64,000 nt of DNA from Chaetoceros tenuissimus (Eukaryota > Bacillariophyta > Thalassiosirophyceae > Chaetocerotales > Chaetocerotaceae), in assembly GCA_021927905.1 (NCBI GenBank), contig BLLK01000069.1:682001-746000 (forward strand). Direction: 5' to 3'. Below, piece after piece: positions 24,895-35,686 of the stretch (position 1 is the stretch's first letter; each line of letters begins with the position of its first letter). The position numbers and the translations under genes are program-made. The notes under the pieces were generated by a model. It was not told where the DNA came from, ran no database searches, and was given only the letters and a program-made list of their open reading frames with translations.

Positions 24895-24911
24895 ATGTGG
24901 AAAATCCACAT
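24895..24911. repeat. Palindromic site, right end of Crypton unit (copy 4 shown)
   Basis: ATGTGGA-AAA-TCCACAT, the same arms with the spacer in inverse orientation, 105 bp from the previous site and about 50 bp from the right end of the unit. Together the outer sites form subterminal inverted repeats. Equivalent site in copy 1 at 15744-15760. Confidence 0.6.
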
Positions 24912-24960
24912 CTGTCAACGGCAAATTTGGCTTTTAACCACATCATTTTCCAACTAAGTA

Positions 24961-27900
24961 GTCATGGATGGAATTTGATGTGGATTTTCCACATTTAGCT
25001 AGGGACCTGGATACTTAGATCCACCACATTCTCCACATCTTCCTCGTTCTCTCGTTCTCTCACCATACCACCTTCACTCACATTTTCTTCTTTTTTAAAA
25101 ATCTTCGTGAAGTGAATATCATTTCAATACTCTGCACAAATCAAAAAATTATTTTTAAAAGAAATAGATTATTTTATTCATTATTATCTCCATGATGCGG
25201 CCGAAGATGGGACCGATCATCGTTCCTAATTTCTGTAGCAGTCAATGTATCGTTATTTATCGACAACTTCCATTCCTCGTCGTCTTTACACGAAGCACGA
25301 TCCTCCCGAAAAGCACCAGAACGGCCCATTTCATTTAACAAAGATATCCACGATTTTGTTGTTGATCTGGAAGCTTCTTTCAAATATTTTGTCCGTATGT
25401 GCTTCCATTCAATTTTTTCCCATATATTATGTACCTTCTCCATTGTGACTACATCATTCTCATGTATCCATACATTTTCAGCTTCTGCATAATGCTGCAC
25501 CACTGCCATGAATCTACCCATTTTTTGATTAAGACTCTTTTGATTATCCTCCTTTTTCTTATCCGAATGTGTGAAATGACCAGCCTCTAATCTCCTATAC
25601 GGCAAAATTTTCCTTACGCTATCTCCAATAAACCAATTTTGAACCAATTGTCCGCAGGTCATACCCTTTGGAAACTCAAAATTTGGAGGCAGCGGCGTAA
25701 CTTTGTTTTGGACCAGACCAACAGTAACAACTTTTTGTTTCTTTCGACTTGGTTCTTGGACTTCTCCGGATTGTCGATCACGCACATTTCCCTCACTGCC
25801 ATCTATATCTTCATTACCATGAGTTATATCCTCGTCCTCTGATTCCTCCGCTACTACATCATACATCATGCCTTCCTCCAGTGTATCTCTAAGCTCTTGA
25901 TAGCCATCACTTTCCAACTTCTTCATCACTGCATCATGTCCATCTTGCATTTCCTTCCTCAGATTACCAATTAAGCTTTCAATCCTAGCTGTAAAAAACT
26001 CCGTAGTACCTATCCCACGCTGATTTAACTCATCTCCGATAGACACTGGAATGATTGATTTCAACTCCAGCAGCTCCTTCTTTATGAACTCGTTTTGTGC
26101 AAGTATTGTAACGTGTGGTGGGATGCCCGTGAAGGAAGGTGTATCTTCTGTTTTATTCCATGGATATGCTATTTTAGCAGCGTTTCTAAATCTAACAGGA
26201 ACATTTTTGAAGAATGGAGACTCTCTAAATGTAGAAGCTGAATGTAGATTTGAATCAAGATATTGGTAGTGCTTGCAAATTGCAGCAAAGAAATACCAAA
26301 CTAAATGTTTCGCTTGAGGATTTGCTTCGTTTGGAAGGCGATCGTTGAGAAATTTCTCAATGTCCGTTTTTAAGACATTTTTCTCCGATTCGTCAGCACA
26401 ATGACTGAAATCAAAGTAAGCACAGGAAACGGCAAATTCCTTCACACATGGATCAATGAGAGAAGCACAACGGCCACAGTGCTGATCTCCAGCATCACCC
26501 CTTTTAAAATACCGTCCAAGCACAGCACCAAGTGACCAACCCATTCTCAGACATATTGAGACAATGGGAGGTGCTACAGTGCATCCTGCAGCAACTAGAG
26601 TCCCTACACCTTTTCTTCCTGAGTGGCTTCCAAGCTCGCTTGGATGAACTCCTAGCTCAGCCAGTTCCTTCTCCATATCATAAAGAAGCTTGGAAAAATT
26701 TTTTGCATACCTGCTATAAGTGTCGTTGCCTTCGAAAAGCGGAGATTTGCCATGGAATGTATCTGGGTACATAAATAAGTAACGGGCAAGAGAGAGTACA
26801 GGACATAGCCACGGCTTTAACGGGTTGGAATACACATGCCACGGACCAAGAAATTCTTCCGAACCTAGAATTGAAGTAAGTTATTGTCTTTGAAAATTCC
26901 AAATTATCATATATAAAAACTCACCATCTTGATGTCCTTTTGACTTAGCAAAGTGAAAAATTAGACAATCATTTTCCCATCGAATGTGGGAGATATTTGC
27001 GTCGACGATATTTTCAGCTCGCTTCATCAGATTCCAATCTAGCACAAAAAATGTATGGGCCATGATGTGCTCTGGCTTTTCAGATTGAAATAATTTCTTA
27101 GCTATCAATTCATAGACTGGTAGAGTCATATGTGATTTTCCCTCTACAATTTTTAAACCTAGAATTGTTTTAGCCGCTAAATTTATCCTTGCACTTCCTT
27201 TGATGTATCTCGCCAAGCGTAATTTCATGTCTTGTTTCATGTCTACTCCAGTCTCGGTGTAAAGATATGAAATAGCACTGCGGAACCCATCATAGGAACT
27301 TATTTCTAAACGAATATTTACTGGGACTTCCCCATTATCGTCCGCTTGTGGAATTACAAAATTTGTTTCTCGTGCTGCTTCTTCGTCATGATCCTCGGAC
27401 GCACTTTTCTGTAGCTCTTTAATTTTTTTTTGAATTTTAGAGCCAGTTTTCTATTTACTACTACTTTTTTTTGCATTGTATTAAAATACAAAGCTATTGT
27501 GTCAAAATCCAACACATTTTCTCCTTCGCCTTCAATGTTGATCGGGGAGGACGTTGACTCATCAATATTCAATCTTTTTAGATATTTTTGAATGACGTTC
27601 CTGCAAGCAATGAATGATGTAGATTTCTTCCTTCTGTCTGTAGCATATGCTGGTTGTAATTGCTCTGCTAATTGCTGTTTCAGAAGATTCCTTTTATTAT
27701 TTGTATATAAAAACATTATGAACTTCGTCAGCCTCCCTTCATACGTGGTCTTGGTAGACTCTGCATGAATATGGTTAGAGACAATATCTGCTGTAGCAAC
27801 AAGGTTTCCTACTGCTTCATGGTGAATGTTTGCCATTGTTATTTTATTTAATGTAATATATATATATTCTTTTGTTGAGAAGGCTTCTTTCCAAAAATGT

Positions 27901-28097
27901 AGGTGGTACATAACGACATCTACGAGATGTGGATTTTCCACATTAAATTCCTTCAATATACACGTACGAAATTCTTCCCTAACAAAACACGGTAAAAGTA
28001 GGATGCCGTACGTAGCATCTGCAGGAATTTAATGTGGAAAATCCACATCTGTCAACGGCAAATTTGGCTTTTAACCACATCATTTTCCAACTAAGTA
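24961..28097 (-). mobile_element. Crypton copy 5
   Basis: Unit of 3137 bp at the right edge of the array. Intron at 26865-26924. It shares the CCGAAG and TTTCGC variants with copy 4 but has the nine-base T run of copies 1 and 2 (27423-27431). It ends at the GTA at 28095-28097, after which unrelated sequence begins. Confidence 0.85.
25174..27836 (-). pseudogene. Crypton recombinase, copy 5, one-base homopolymer frameshift
   Basis: As copy 2: all catalytic residues and the C-terminal region are intact, but the nine-base homopolymer breaks the N-terminal frame after about 140 codons. Confidence 0.75.
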
Positions 28098-28373
28098 AAA
28101 GTCAAAAGATACTAACAGAAATAGCAGGTAAAGTACGGTTATTCAGTCCCAACTTTGAATGACGTACATCCATCCATCATCAACACCTCACCACACATAC
28201 AACAGAAGAAGATAATCTTCTCTAATGAAATTGTGTTACCATCACTTACCAACTCGACACTAAACTATTTGAGTACATCATAAACTTGGAATCTTATCAC
28301 CTTATTCCAAACGCACATCTATCTGTTGTCCATCCGCTCTCAAGTGACCAACAGATCTTACAACATAAACCGA

Positions 28374-29975
28374 ATGCAATACAAAAACTTCAACCTAATG
28401 ATTGCCGCATACGCGGCAACTCTTGCCAGAACGGCAGTATCTTTCACTCCAAACTCTCTTCGTCACAATGTAGCCATCAACTCCAGAGCAGCTGCAATCA
28501 GAACCCAGCTATTCTCATCCACATCAGAAGAGACACTTGTCAATGGACGTATACCAATTGGATCACTCACCTCTCTTGATTCACGTGCCATCATTGATAA
28601 CTTAGAGTTGGTACTAACACACTTAAAATCTCGTCGTGCATCCGATGAAACCCTCGAAGCAGCAAAAAAGATTGAAGCACGCAATGATGAACGTGTATCA
28701 TTGATTCAGACACGTGATGCTGCTCTTCAACAACGTAATGAACAATCAAAAGCTATTGGAATGTTGATGCGTAATCCTGATCGTGATGAAGCTGAAGTGG
28801 AAAAGGCAAAGAGTTTATCTCAAGCTGCTGCTGATGAAGCATCTGCAGCAGAAGAGAAACTTGCTGCTTTGGAAGAGGAAGTTTCTTCTCTTTTGGCTGG
28901 AATTCCTAACTTATTGGATGATAATGTTCCTGATGGAAATGATGATACTGAGAATGAAGAGGTTGAAAAGTGGGGTGAGATTGGTGATTTGGCAAAGAAA
29001 TTGGGATGGCCTGAAGATGGATCTTTTGAACCAAAATGGCATGATGATGTTGCAAGTGGGTTGAATGGATGGCAGGCAGAAAATGCTGTAGCTATTTCAG
29101 GTGCAAGATTCGTAGCACTTTCTGGACATGTAGCTAGACTTGAACGTGCGATTTCATCCTTTTTCTTGGATATGCATGTAAATCAACATGGATACACTGA
29201 AGTTTCTGTACCATATGTAGTTGGAAGATCTGCTCTTGAGGGAACTTCTCAATTACCAAAGTTTGAAGAGGATTTGTTCCGTATTGCAAAAGATAGTCAT
29301 CAATGCAATGGAGAAGATGCATTTTTGATTCCTACTGCGGAAGTACCGTTGACAAACATGCACCGTGAATCTATCTTGGACGAATCTGATTTACCAATTT
29401 CATATGTTGCATTGACACCATGTTTCCGTGCAGAAGCTGGAAGTTATGGGCGTGATACTAGAGGATTGATTCGTACTCATCAATTTTCAAAAGTGGAAAT
29501 GGTTAAAATCACAAGTGCAGAAACATCCATGGATCAACATGAAGAATTGACACGTCATGCACAAGCTTGTCTTGAAGCATTGGAACTTCCATATCGCAAG
29601 GTAAGACTATGCTCAGGAGATATTGGATTTAGTGCAAGACATTGCTATGACTTGGAAGTATGGCTACCAGGAAGTGGAGAATACCGCGAAATTAGTTCTT
29701 GCTCCAATACTGGTGATTTCCAAGCTAGGAGAATGGGATTAAGATACCGTCCATCTCCTCCAAAGGAAGCAGAAGAAGATAAGCCAAAGGGAGGAAAGAA
29801 GAAGAAGGCAAAGAAACCAAAGCCAGTATTCTGTCATACTATCAACGGATCTGGTCTTGCAGTAGGAAGAACTCTATTGGCTGTATTAGAAAATTATCAA
29901 ATGCCAGATGGATCTGTCGTCGTTCCTGAAGTTTTGCGTCCATACTTGGGAGGTGCTGAAGTATTAAAGGCATAG
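28374..29975 (+). CDS. Seryl-tRNA synthetase, organelle-targeted
   Basis: Single-exon 533-aa class II aminoacyl-tRNA synthetase; start ATG 28374. The N-terminus ([20 protein letters not shown] then AVSFTP) is a hydrophobic signal peptide followed by a phenylalanine context like the diatom ASAFAP plastid-targeting motif, so plastid, perhaps with mitochondria, is the likely site. A coiled-coil tRNA-binding arm spans about residues 85-180. Catalytic signatures: TAEVPL, motif 2 near 348-371 ([16 protein letters not shown]), [12 protein letters not shown] and motif 3 near 494 (GLAVGRTL). A Lys/Pro-rich insertion ([12 protein letters not shown]) interrupts the region before motif 3, unusual for bacterial-type SerRS. 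It charges tRNA-Ser for organelle translation. The Crypton array ends 276 bp upstream and may have displaced distal promoter elements. Confidence 0.93.
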   Translation: MQYKNFNLMIAAYAATLARTAVSFTPNSLRHNVAINSRAAAIRTQLFSSTSEETLVNGRIPIGSLTSLDSRAIIDNLELVLTHLKSRRASDETLEAAKKIEARNDERVSLIQTRDAALQQRNEQSKAIGMLMRNPDRDEAEVEKAKSLSQAAADEASAAEEKLAALEEEVSSLLAGIPNLLDDNVPDGNDDTENEEVEKWGEIGDLAKKLGWPEDGSFEPKWHDDVASGLNGWQAENAVAISGARFVALSGHVARLERAISSFFLDMHVNQHGYTEVSVPYVVGRSALEGTSQLPKFEEDLFRIAKDSHQCNGEDAFLIPTAEVPLTNMHRESILDESDLPISYVALTPCFRAEAGSYGRDTRGLIRTHQFSKVEMVKITSAETSMDQHEELTRHAQACLEALELPYRKVRLCSGDIGFSARHCYDLEVWLPGSGEYREISSCSNTGDFQARRMGLRYRPSPPKEAEEDKPKGGKKKKAKKPKPVFCHTINGSGLAVGRTLLAVLENYQMPDGSVVVPEVLRPYLGGAEVLKA

Positions 29976-30580
29976 GTAAAAACAAGTAATAGACATATTA
30001 TGTAAAATATACAAGTACAAGTCTACAAACAGTAATTTGAATTCAAAAGGAATTCTAGTTTAAATAAAACCCACAAAGTTTATAAAGAGGCAAGGAAAAC
30101 AGTTCAAAATGAATCTTGAATTTTTCAGTATTCTACTCCTATGATTCAGGAACGTAGAGTCGTCATTCACACAAGATGCATCTTGAACGGATCATAAAGA
30201 CAGATTTCCAAGCACACTTTATTCCCAATGAGGCTGAGAGAAAATTATAACAAGCCCCTCATGAAGAACGTTATTTCCATATCAGTCTCGAGACCAAGTT
30301 CAAGATCAACACAAGTCACTCCGAAACTAGGAGCTTCGGCATCTTCATACAGTTCTGTCGTCCTAAAGATGTGGTGTATATTTCAGTTTCCTTTAGGAAG
30401 GAACCCAAGGTGACATTGTGATGAATCTTGACCTGAATCTCGGGATAATACATCATTCATCGAACTCTCATAAAGAGACTCATAATTTGATTACGGACCC
30501 GATGCAGATAGAGTTTATCCATCAGGTCTTATGCGACCAACTGCTTATAGTCCAGAAACTGGGCAGTTAGTCTGTCCGGA
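29976..30580. other. Intergenic between convergent genes, 605 bp
   Basis: Holds the 3' end of the SerRS gene and the 3' end (possibly a non-coding second exon, from 30585 down) of the small minus-strand gene. Short minus-strand frames near 30224-30440 have codon-like composition but no start or splice context I can defend. Confidence 0.4.
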
Positions 30581-30939
30581 TCACCCTGGAAAAGGAGGAA
30601 TGTGTCAGTCATATAGAATATATAGTAGAGTTTGTAAAGTTTCATGACGATCATATAGATTTGAGACCTCTCATAGGCATCATGATAGCTAGATACTACT
30701 GAAAGAAGCAATCGCAAGTAAAACTTACCCATACAGAAGCCGCACTTTCTTGCAGCAGTGATGGCATCATCAGCCTGTACATGAGGATTGTCAAGACCTT
30801 CGTCGAACTCAACCTTTACGGAAAGGAAGCCCTTTGGCTCAATCTCCGCAGCAGGAGCTTGATGAGGCTGTGCCTGTTTAAGGAAGGCAGAGGAGATTGC
30901 AACGATTGCTAAGCTTAGGATTAGGGTGAAGGTCTTCAT
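30581..30939 (-). CDS. Small secreted or organelle-imported protein, unknown function
   Basis: ATG 30939 opens a signal peptide (MKTFTLILSLAIVAISSAFL) with an SSAF context like diatom plastid or secretory presequences. The exon ends in a CGFCMG motif at a strong GTAAGT donor (30728). The acceptor is TTTCCAG before 30585. Splicing the 143-nt intron (30586-30728) gives a TGA immediately after the junction (30581-30583), so the product is 71 aa. Without splicing the frame reads through to 30529 (136 aa), but the intron borders are much better than that reading. I do not recognise the family. The Cys-x-x-Cys at the very C-terminus could bind metal or form a disulfide. Confidence 0.55.
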
Positions 30940-31252
30940 AGTTGTTTTTTATGAGGTATCACTAAAAAAGCGACGATGTAATCAGAATATTTTTCGTGAC
31001 AACTTTCTCCATCTTCTCTAGGCTGTTTTGAGAATTGACTTCAAGTATCAAGTACGTACAAAGTACAGTATGGTACGTCAGATGAAGCATACTTACAAAA
31101 CTCAACTCTCTGATCACTACCTATGACGTACGTAGATACCACAGATACACGTTTTCATCACTTTCTCATTACTGCATCTTCCTTGCTTCTTCACTTTCAT
31201 CTGTCCCTTTCAGAAAGTATATATATAAATATAAAATATCAGTAGTTCTAGG
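30940..31252. other. Divergent intergenic region, 313 bp
   Basis: Upstream of both the small secreted protein gene (minus) and the prolyl-hydroxylase-like gene (plus), so probably a shared promoter region. It contains several GTACGT/TACGTA palindromic hexamer-like stretches around 31050-31130. No further gene seen. Confidence 0.4.
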
Positions 31253-33760
31253 ATGAGGTACCTACACATACTACTCCTATTCTGTAACGCTCAGAGATTA
31301 TTTGCTTTTTCTGCAGTTGCAAATAATGAAAAGCAAGGGACGGGTCAAAAGCAAGCCATCTTACAAAACCTAAATGGCATCGTGAAAGAATTACAAAATC
31401 CATCTGTATCCCTTAATGGTAGGGAAATAAGGGTACAATAGTACCCTTCACACCGTAAAACATGAACACTATGAATTCTTACTAAATTTCACTCTTTTTC
31501 AATAATTCAACACTACCGTTGCATTCTCCATATATTATTTGCTAATTGTGTACAATTTCAAGCTTGTCAATATTGTATTGAGGGAGAAATATACAATGCT
31601 ATCTGCGAAAAATGGCCTTTTCAGACATTTCCACCGTCATTGGACACATTTCAATTGAATTCCTTGTACATTGTATTTCTTGATGAAAAAGAATATCTAC
31701 AAAGAAATATTCGAGAATATCTTCATTTACATATTAAAGTAGATGTTAGTTGTGTCCATTGCTCATTTTCAACCATTTTTTGTTCATTTCTACATTCGTG
31801 AAGATGGTGAATGATCCAAAACAGATTCCCCAACCCCTTTTCTGCCATAAAACCATGAAAACGACCAATATTGCCAGAACTAAAGCATTAACATGTATCT
31901 CATGTGTATCCTTATCGTTGGTAACAATAGGTTTGAAAATTGGTGATGTTTTGAATAAGTATTGCACTTTTCATTTTTGTACGGGGCTGTACGGAAGGCA
32001 AAAGTTGATTGTTGTGTCATCATGTATTACATCTTCCAGAGGACCTCAGAACTCCAAACTTTGATACAAATCTATCATTTTGCATGTTTGGAAAGGATTA
32101 TGATTGGTACTTTATGCATATCTGATTACATTGTTGAGGTATTTAGGTTTTTGTCACCATTACGGAAGAATTGGCCTATTTTGAGGGATATGCCGCACTT
32201 GTCGGGTTAAAAATACTATCTGAACCTCCTCCAATCGCAGTGATTTCAGGCACATTTGCGGTAGTAGTGGTGATGTTTAGATTTTGTGTGTCACTTGGTG
32301 CATTGATTTGTTTTGTAGGAATTTATTGAGTGCTATCGTTGGTCATCTAGTTTTGGAGGTGAAGGGTACTGACCTCAGAATTTGTCCGAAACTTTTTGAA
32401 AAGTGCCCGTTTCTGAATGAGTATCCAAGTAAATGGTAAGGTTTGAGTATGCCTACCTACATAAACAGGTATGGGGAAAACGATGGTGGTCTTGGTTTAG
32501 TCTATACTAGCTTATTTTGACGAGAAATGGGTGTTCAGAAATTGGGTGTGAAGGGTACTATACTCCCCTTCTACCATTAAGGGATACTCATCAGAATGGG
32601 CCAATCGCATAGATATCCGCAATGAAAATGATCCTATTGCTAGCTATGATGTCAAGGCTGGAGATGTACTTACTTTGTATCCCATTGATCGAGTAGAGTT
32701 TGGAGTACATGAATGTGGTCGATGTGTTGATTTATTACATCCAGAGCGATTTCCATATCCTCACTTGAGAAATGAAAAGCAAGAGCTATGTATAATCAGC
32801 GAAAATGATTCCATACGGCATGGTTGGTTGGGAAATAAAATACCAATGGACAGGGAAAACAAAGGAAATTGTGCATTTGTTCCTTTACCAAGCATTGCTC
32901 CCTTATGTGCTATAGTTGCAACTCGAGACATTGCACAAGGTGAATCCATCAAAGAATGCAAAATAAGTCGAAAGGAAACATTAGATTTGTCAATGACTGT
33001 GGGCAAACGATATGCTCATGGCATTGGTTATCTCCTGCCCTATCTGAATGAAATGGCTTATATGGGTATACCATACTCAAGAGAAAAACAAGTACCATTG
33101 TCAAACTTTCATACTATCAACACAAGCTATCCACAGATACAAAAAATACATTCCAATCCAGATATTTACACTATACCCAACTTTCTATCGGATGAAGAGT
33201 GTGATCGTCTCATTGCCAAAGCTTCAACTTCTATGAAGCAGTCCCTGATCAAAACTGGAAAAATAGATTTGACACAGCCAAATTCACAACGGACGAGTAC
33301 AGAAGCCAGTATTCCAAAAAGAGAAGCACCCACCATCTTAAACAAAATTACAAACCTAGTCAATTGTGACGATGATCAAGTTGAAATCTTACAAGTATTG
33401 AATTACAAACAAGGCCAAGAATTCAAGGCCCATACAGATGGATTTGATTCTGCAACTTCTTCTTCGGGTTATTTACATTCTGGAAGAATTGCAACTGCAT
33501 TTTGTTACTTGAATGATGTAGAAACTGGTGGTGAAACAACTTGTACCAAATTAGGATTGAAAATCAAGCCTGAGAAAGGATTATGTGTGGTACATTTTCC
33601 AATGACTTTAGATCTATGGGAGGACGAATTGACTGAACATCAAGGAGGAGTTGCTATTGATGAAAAGTGGATATTGACTAGTTTTATTTGGAAGCATTGG
33701 AAAGGCGACTTTCGATATGATGAAGACTTTTTACCATCTTTGACGGATGATATAATTTAG
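31253..33760 (+). pseudogene. Prolyl 4-hydroxylase-like 2OG-Fe(II) oxygenase gene, interrupted by a transposon
   Basis: The gene starts at ATG 31253 with a signal peptide (MRYLHILLLFCNAQRLFAFS) and is interrupted after 31416 by a 1.16-kb TTAA-flanked insertion. Sequence from 32581 to 33760 continues the frame: removing the element and one TTAA gives 1344 nt, exactly 448 codons, with no stop. The N-terminal half resembles a SET-type or substrate-binding module (GDVLTLYPIDRVEFG). The C-terminal half is a P4Hc dioxygenase with H339xD341 (KAHTDGFD), distal H408 (TEHQGG) and a following lysine near 417 that would bind 2-oxoglutarate. Such enzymes hydroxylate proline or related residues in the secretory pathway. 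In this allele the gene is disrupted, unless the insertion is spliced out or absent from the other haplotype. Confidence 0.8.
31413..32580. mobile_element. PiggyBac-like non-autonomous DNA transposon, TTAA target duplication
   Basis: The element spans 31417-32576 (1160 bp) and is flanked by TTAA on both sides (31413-31416 and 32577-32580). Its ends are imperfect inverted repeats: both begin TGGTAG and both contain ATAGTACCCTTCACACC about 17-24 bases in. A related GTGAAGGGTACT occurs again near 32359. TTAA duplication and seamless restoration of the host frame are the hallmarks of piggyBac-type elements. Short internal frames (about 31746-32210) show no transposase motif I can identify, so it is probably non-autonomous or an old internally decayed copy. 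Confidence 0.75.
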
Positions 33761-34159
33761 AGAAATTGTTAGTACGTCCATCATCTTCTCATGTATGAGT
33801 GAATCTTTTTCTGTCTTGCTTCTACATCATAAGGATGAGGTATAATAAATATTTGATACTAAATTCATCAATGAAACTGTGGCAGCAATGGAAGTCGAAT
33901 TCGAACTAAGAAAAGAATGATGATGAGATGGGACGCATTTATTAGCTATTGGCATTGCCAAATTGGAGGTGAGCATAGCTCCTCATAGCTCATCGCTGCT
34001 GCTGGTTTTATTACTTTTGCAAGCTCCTCTCTGTTCCATCTCATTCTTTTACTGTCATTACTAAATACATCTTAGTTCCTAGAACATTGAGAACATCTTT
34101 GTGTAACAGTTGATATACCATCTCCCAATAGCATCCACTAATAGTTCTTCTAGTTGAAA
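33761..34159. other. Intergenic, 399 bp
   Basis: 3' end of the hydroxylase-like gene and promoter of the UBC12 gene. No repeat or RNA gene seen. Confidence 0.4.
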
Positions 34160-35038
34160 ATGTTAGCACTGAAAAAGAAACGCGAGGCAGAGAAAGCAAA
34201 GGCAGCAGCAGCTGCTGCAGCAGGAGAACAAGCCGAACAACCGACTTCTGCACCAGCGGCGGAGAAGAAAAAAGTCAGTCTACTTGGAGTAGGCGGCAAG
34301 AAGAAGAAGGACAGTGGTGAATCAAAAGGAGGAAAGAAGAGAACACCGGGCGAGATCCGAATTCAAAAGGGTGAGTGCACCGAGTCACGAGAGACAATGG
34401 AAGCATACCTCAAGTCACGCTTTGTAGAGAACCATCGAGTCATTGAAGCAGCAAAAAGATTCCTATGATTTGACTCCATTTCTTTTCGTGATTTCTAATA
34501 TTTATTTTTTCTTGTGTATAGATATTGCTGATTTAGATGGAGGAAAGGTTGCTACAATTGACTTTCCTAACCCAAATGATCTCACAGCATTCAATGTGAC
34601 AGTCACTCCAGACAATGGATTTTGGAGTGGAGCTACATATTTGTTTGCTATTGATATTCCTGCTCAATATGTGAGTACACATTTCTTCTTTATCGAACCT
34701 ACATTTCCATGACAACCTAGAAGCTAATTTTGTATTTTATTTTACAGCCACATGAACCACCAAAGGTTACATGCAAAAACAAAATTTATCACCCAAACAT
34801 CAACCTAGAAGGAAATGTATGTCTCAACATTCTGCGTGAAGATTGGAAACCAGTTCTTGATATAAATGCAGTTATTTATGGATTAATTTACCTCTTTTAC
34901 GAGCCAAATAGTGATGATCCTCTCAACCACGATGCTGCTGAGTTATTCCGTAATGATGTCAAGAGGTTTGAACGTGTTGTCAATCAGACTTTGAGAGGAG
35001 GATATGTAGATGGTCATCACTTTGAGAGACTTATTTAA
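34160..35038 (+). CDS. UBC12: NEDD8-conjugating enzyme UBC12 (UBE2M)
   Basis: Three exons, 34160-34370, 34522-34670 and 34748-35038 (651 nt, 216 aa), joined by a 151-nt and a 77-nt GTGAGT...AG intron. The product is a UBC-fold E2. The active-site cysteine is C145 in the sequence [14 protein letters not shown], a variant characteristic of UBC12 (ubiquitin E2s have a different context). Core elements include [21 protein letters not shown], and [11 protein letters not shown]. The N-terminus is an extended Lys/Ala-rich tail; in UBC12 this region docks the NEDD8 E1. It passes NEDD8 from its E1 to cullins, activating SCF-type ubiquitin ligases. ATG 34160 is chosen because it begins the conserved MLALKKK start. 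Confidence 0.93.
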
Positions 35039-35686
35039 ATTGAATGAGTACGATGTATGATTGGGTGACTCACACAAATAGAAGCTTTGTCAAGAATAAT
35101 AATTCAGTAATGTAGATACTACTGCACAGGAATTTGTGGATTGAGTGAAAGCAGGAACGAGTAATAGTAATGTAATCATTTTGTTGCAAAATGAGCTTTT
35201 AGATCTCGATCCAGATATGCCTAGACATTTTTCATTTGAGTAGAGGGAGTTTGTTACTTTCTATTCATGTCTTCACAATAAAATAAATAGATAATGTGTC
35301 CATGGTGAAAAGGAAATCAACCTGAGAAAAAGACAATCTTTGTTTCAAGAAAGATTTGCTCTCTTGTCCATGAAAAGAAGAAGTATCAAGGACTATTATT
35401 ATAGTCCAGCCCGAAAAGACATCAAATAGCATATCTATGGAGAAGGAGGAGTCCATAGGAATTCAATTTCAAAGAGAAAAATTAGAAAATTACACATAAT
35501 TTTAGCTTACTACGTCACTGTATGAAAGCTGAAAGTACAGGAAAAGATTATAATCACGAGCGCAAATATATTCAAGGGCCATAAATTCATTAAGAGCCCA
35601 ACATTTCAGAGCACCTACAATTGCTTGAAATCCCATGGTGAAAATGGAAGCTTTGTACCGTATTCCTAGCCCCAGTCGCAAGTGAC
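35039..35686. other. Intergenic between convergent genes, 648 bp
   Basis: 3' ends of UBC12 (plus) and the silaffin-like gene (minus). Short frames here lack start context and composition. Nothing further seen. Confidence 0.4.

Larger units (their letters stand above)
21823..24960 (-). mobile_element. Crypton copy 4, intact coding frame
   Basis: Unit of 3138 bp, one base longer than copies 1, 2 and 5 because of a ten-base T run at 24285-24294. That base makes the recombinase frame continuous. This is the only copy in the array able to encode the whole enzyme without correction. Confidence 0.88.
12670..28097 (-). mobile_element. Tandem array of five Crypton-type tyrosine-recombinase transposons
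   Basis: Five head-to-tail units of 3137, 3137, 2876, 3138 and 3137 bp occupy this interval, coding on the minus strand. The units are almost identical. Junctions are exact: each unit begins gtcatggatgg and ends ccaactaagta, and the trinucleotide GTA is present at the left edge (12670-12672), at every internal junction (15807-15809, 18944-18946, 21820-21822, 24958-24960) and at the right edge (28095-28097). There are no long terminal inverted repeats and no DDE transposase. This fits Cryptons, whose tyrosine recombinase integrates a circular intermediate at a short core sequence. The array lies between the divergently transcribed reductase and seryl-tRNA synthetase genes, 83 bp and 276 bp from their start codons. 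Confidence 0.85.

Noticed and set aside
12957-28032. Many short plus-strand frames of 60-80 codons repeated in each array unit
   Set aside because: They are antisense shadows of the recombinase gene, identical in each copy only because the DNA is; they have no start context or recognisable domain.
12670-28097. The 3.1-kb tandem repeat as rDNA, satellite DNA or a host gene family cluster
   Set aside because: No rRNA sequence is present, the unit encodes a tyrosine recombinase with all catalytic residues, and the junction core is that expected of a recombinase, not of satellite amplification.
12662-28110. CAAAAGAT on both outer flanks of the array as a longer target-site duplication
   Set aside because: The copies lie at different distances from the array edges (directly adjacent on the left, several bases away on the right), so chance is more likely; only GTA is positioned correctly.
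28326-28373. Extending the seryl-tRNA synthetase frame upstream to a TTG at 28326
   Set aside because: The ATG at 28374 gives a proper signal peptide and plastid motif; the upstream codons are not needed and lack an ATG.
31413-32580. The 1.16-kb insertion as an ordinary or introner-type intron
   Set aside because: It is much longer than other introns here, and the GT and AG nearest its ends would leave the host frame shifted by one base. TTAA duplication and inverted termini fit a transposon.
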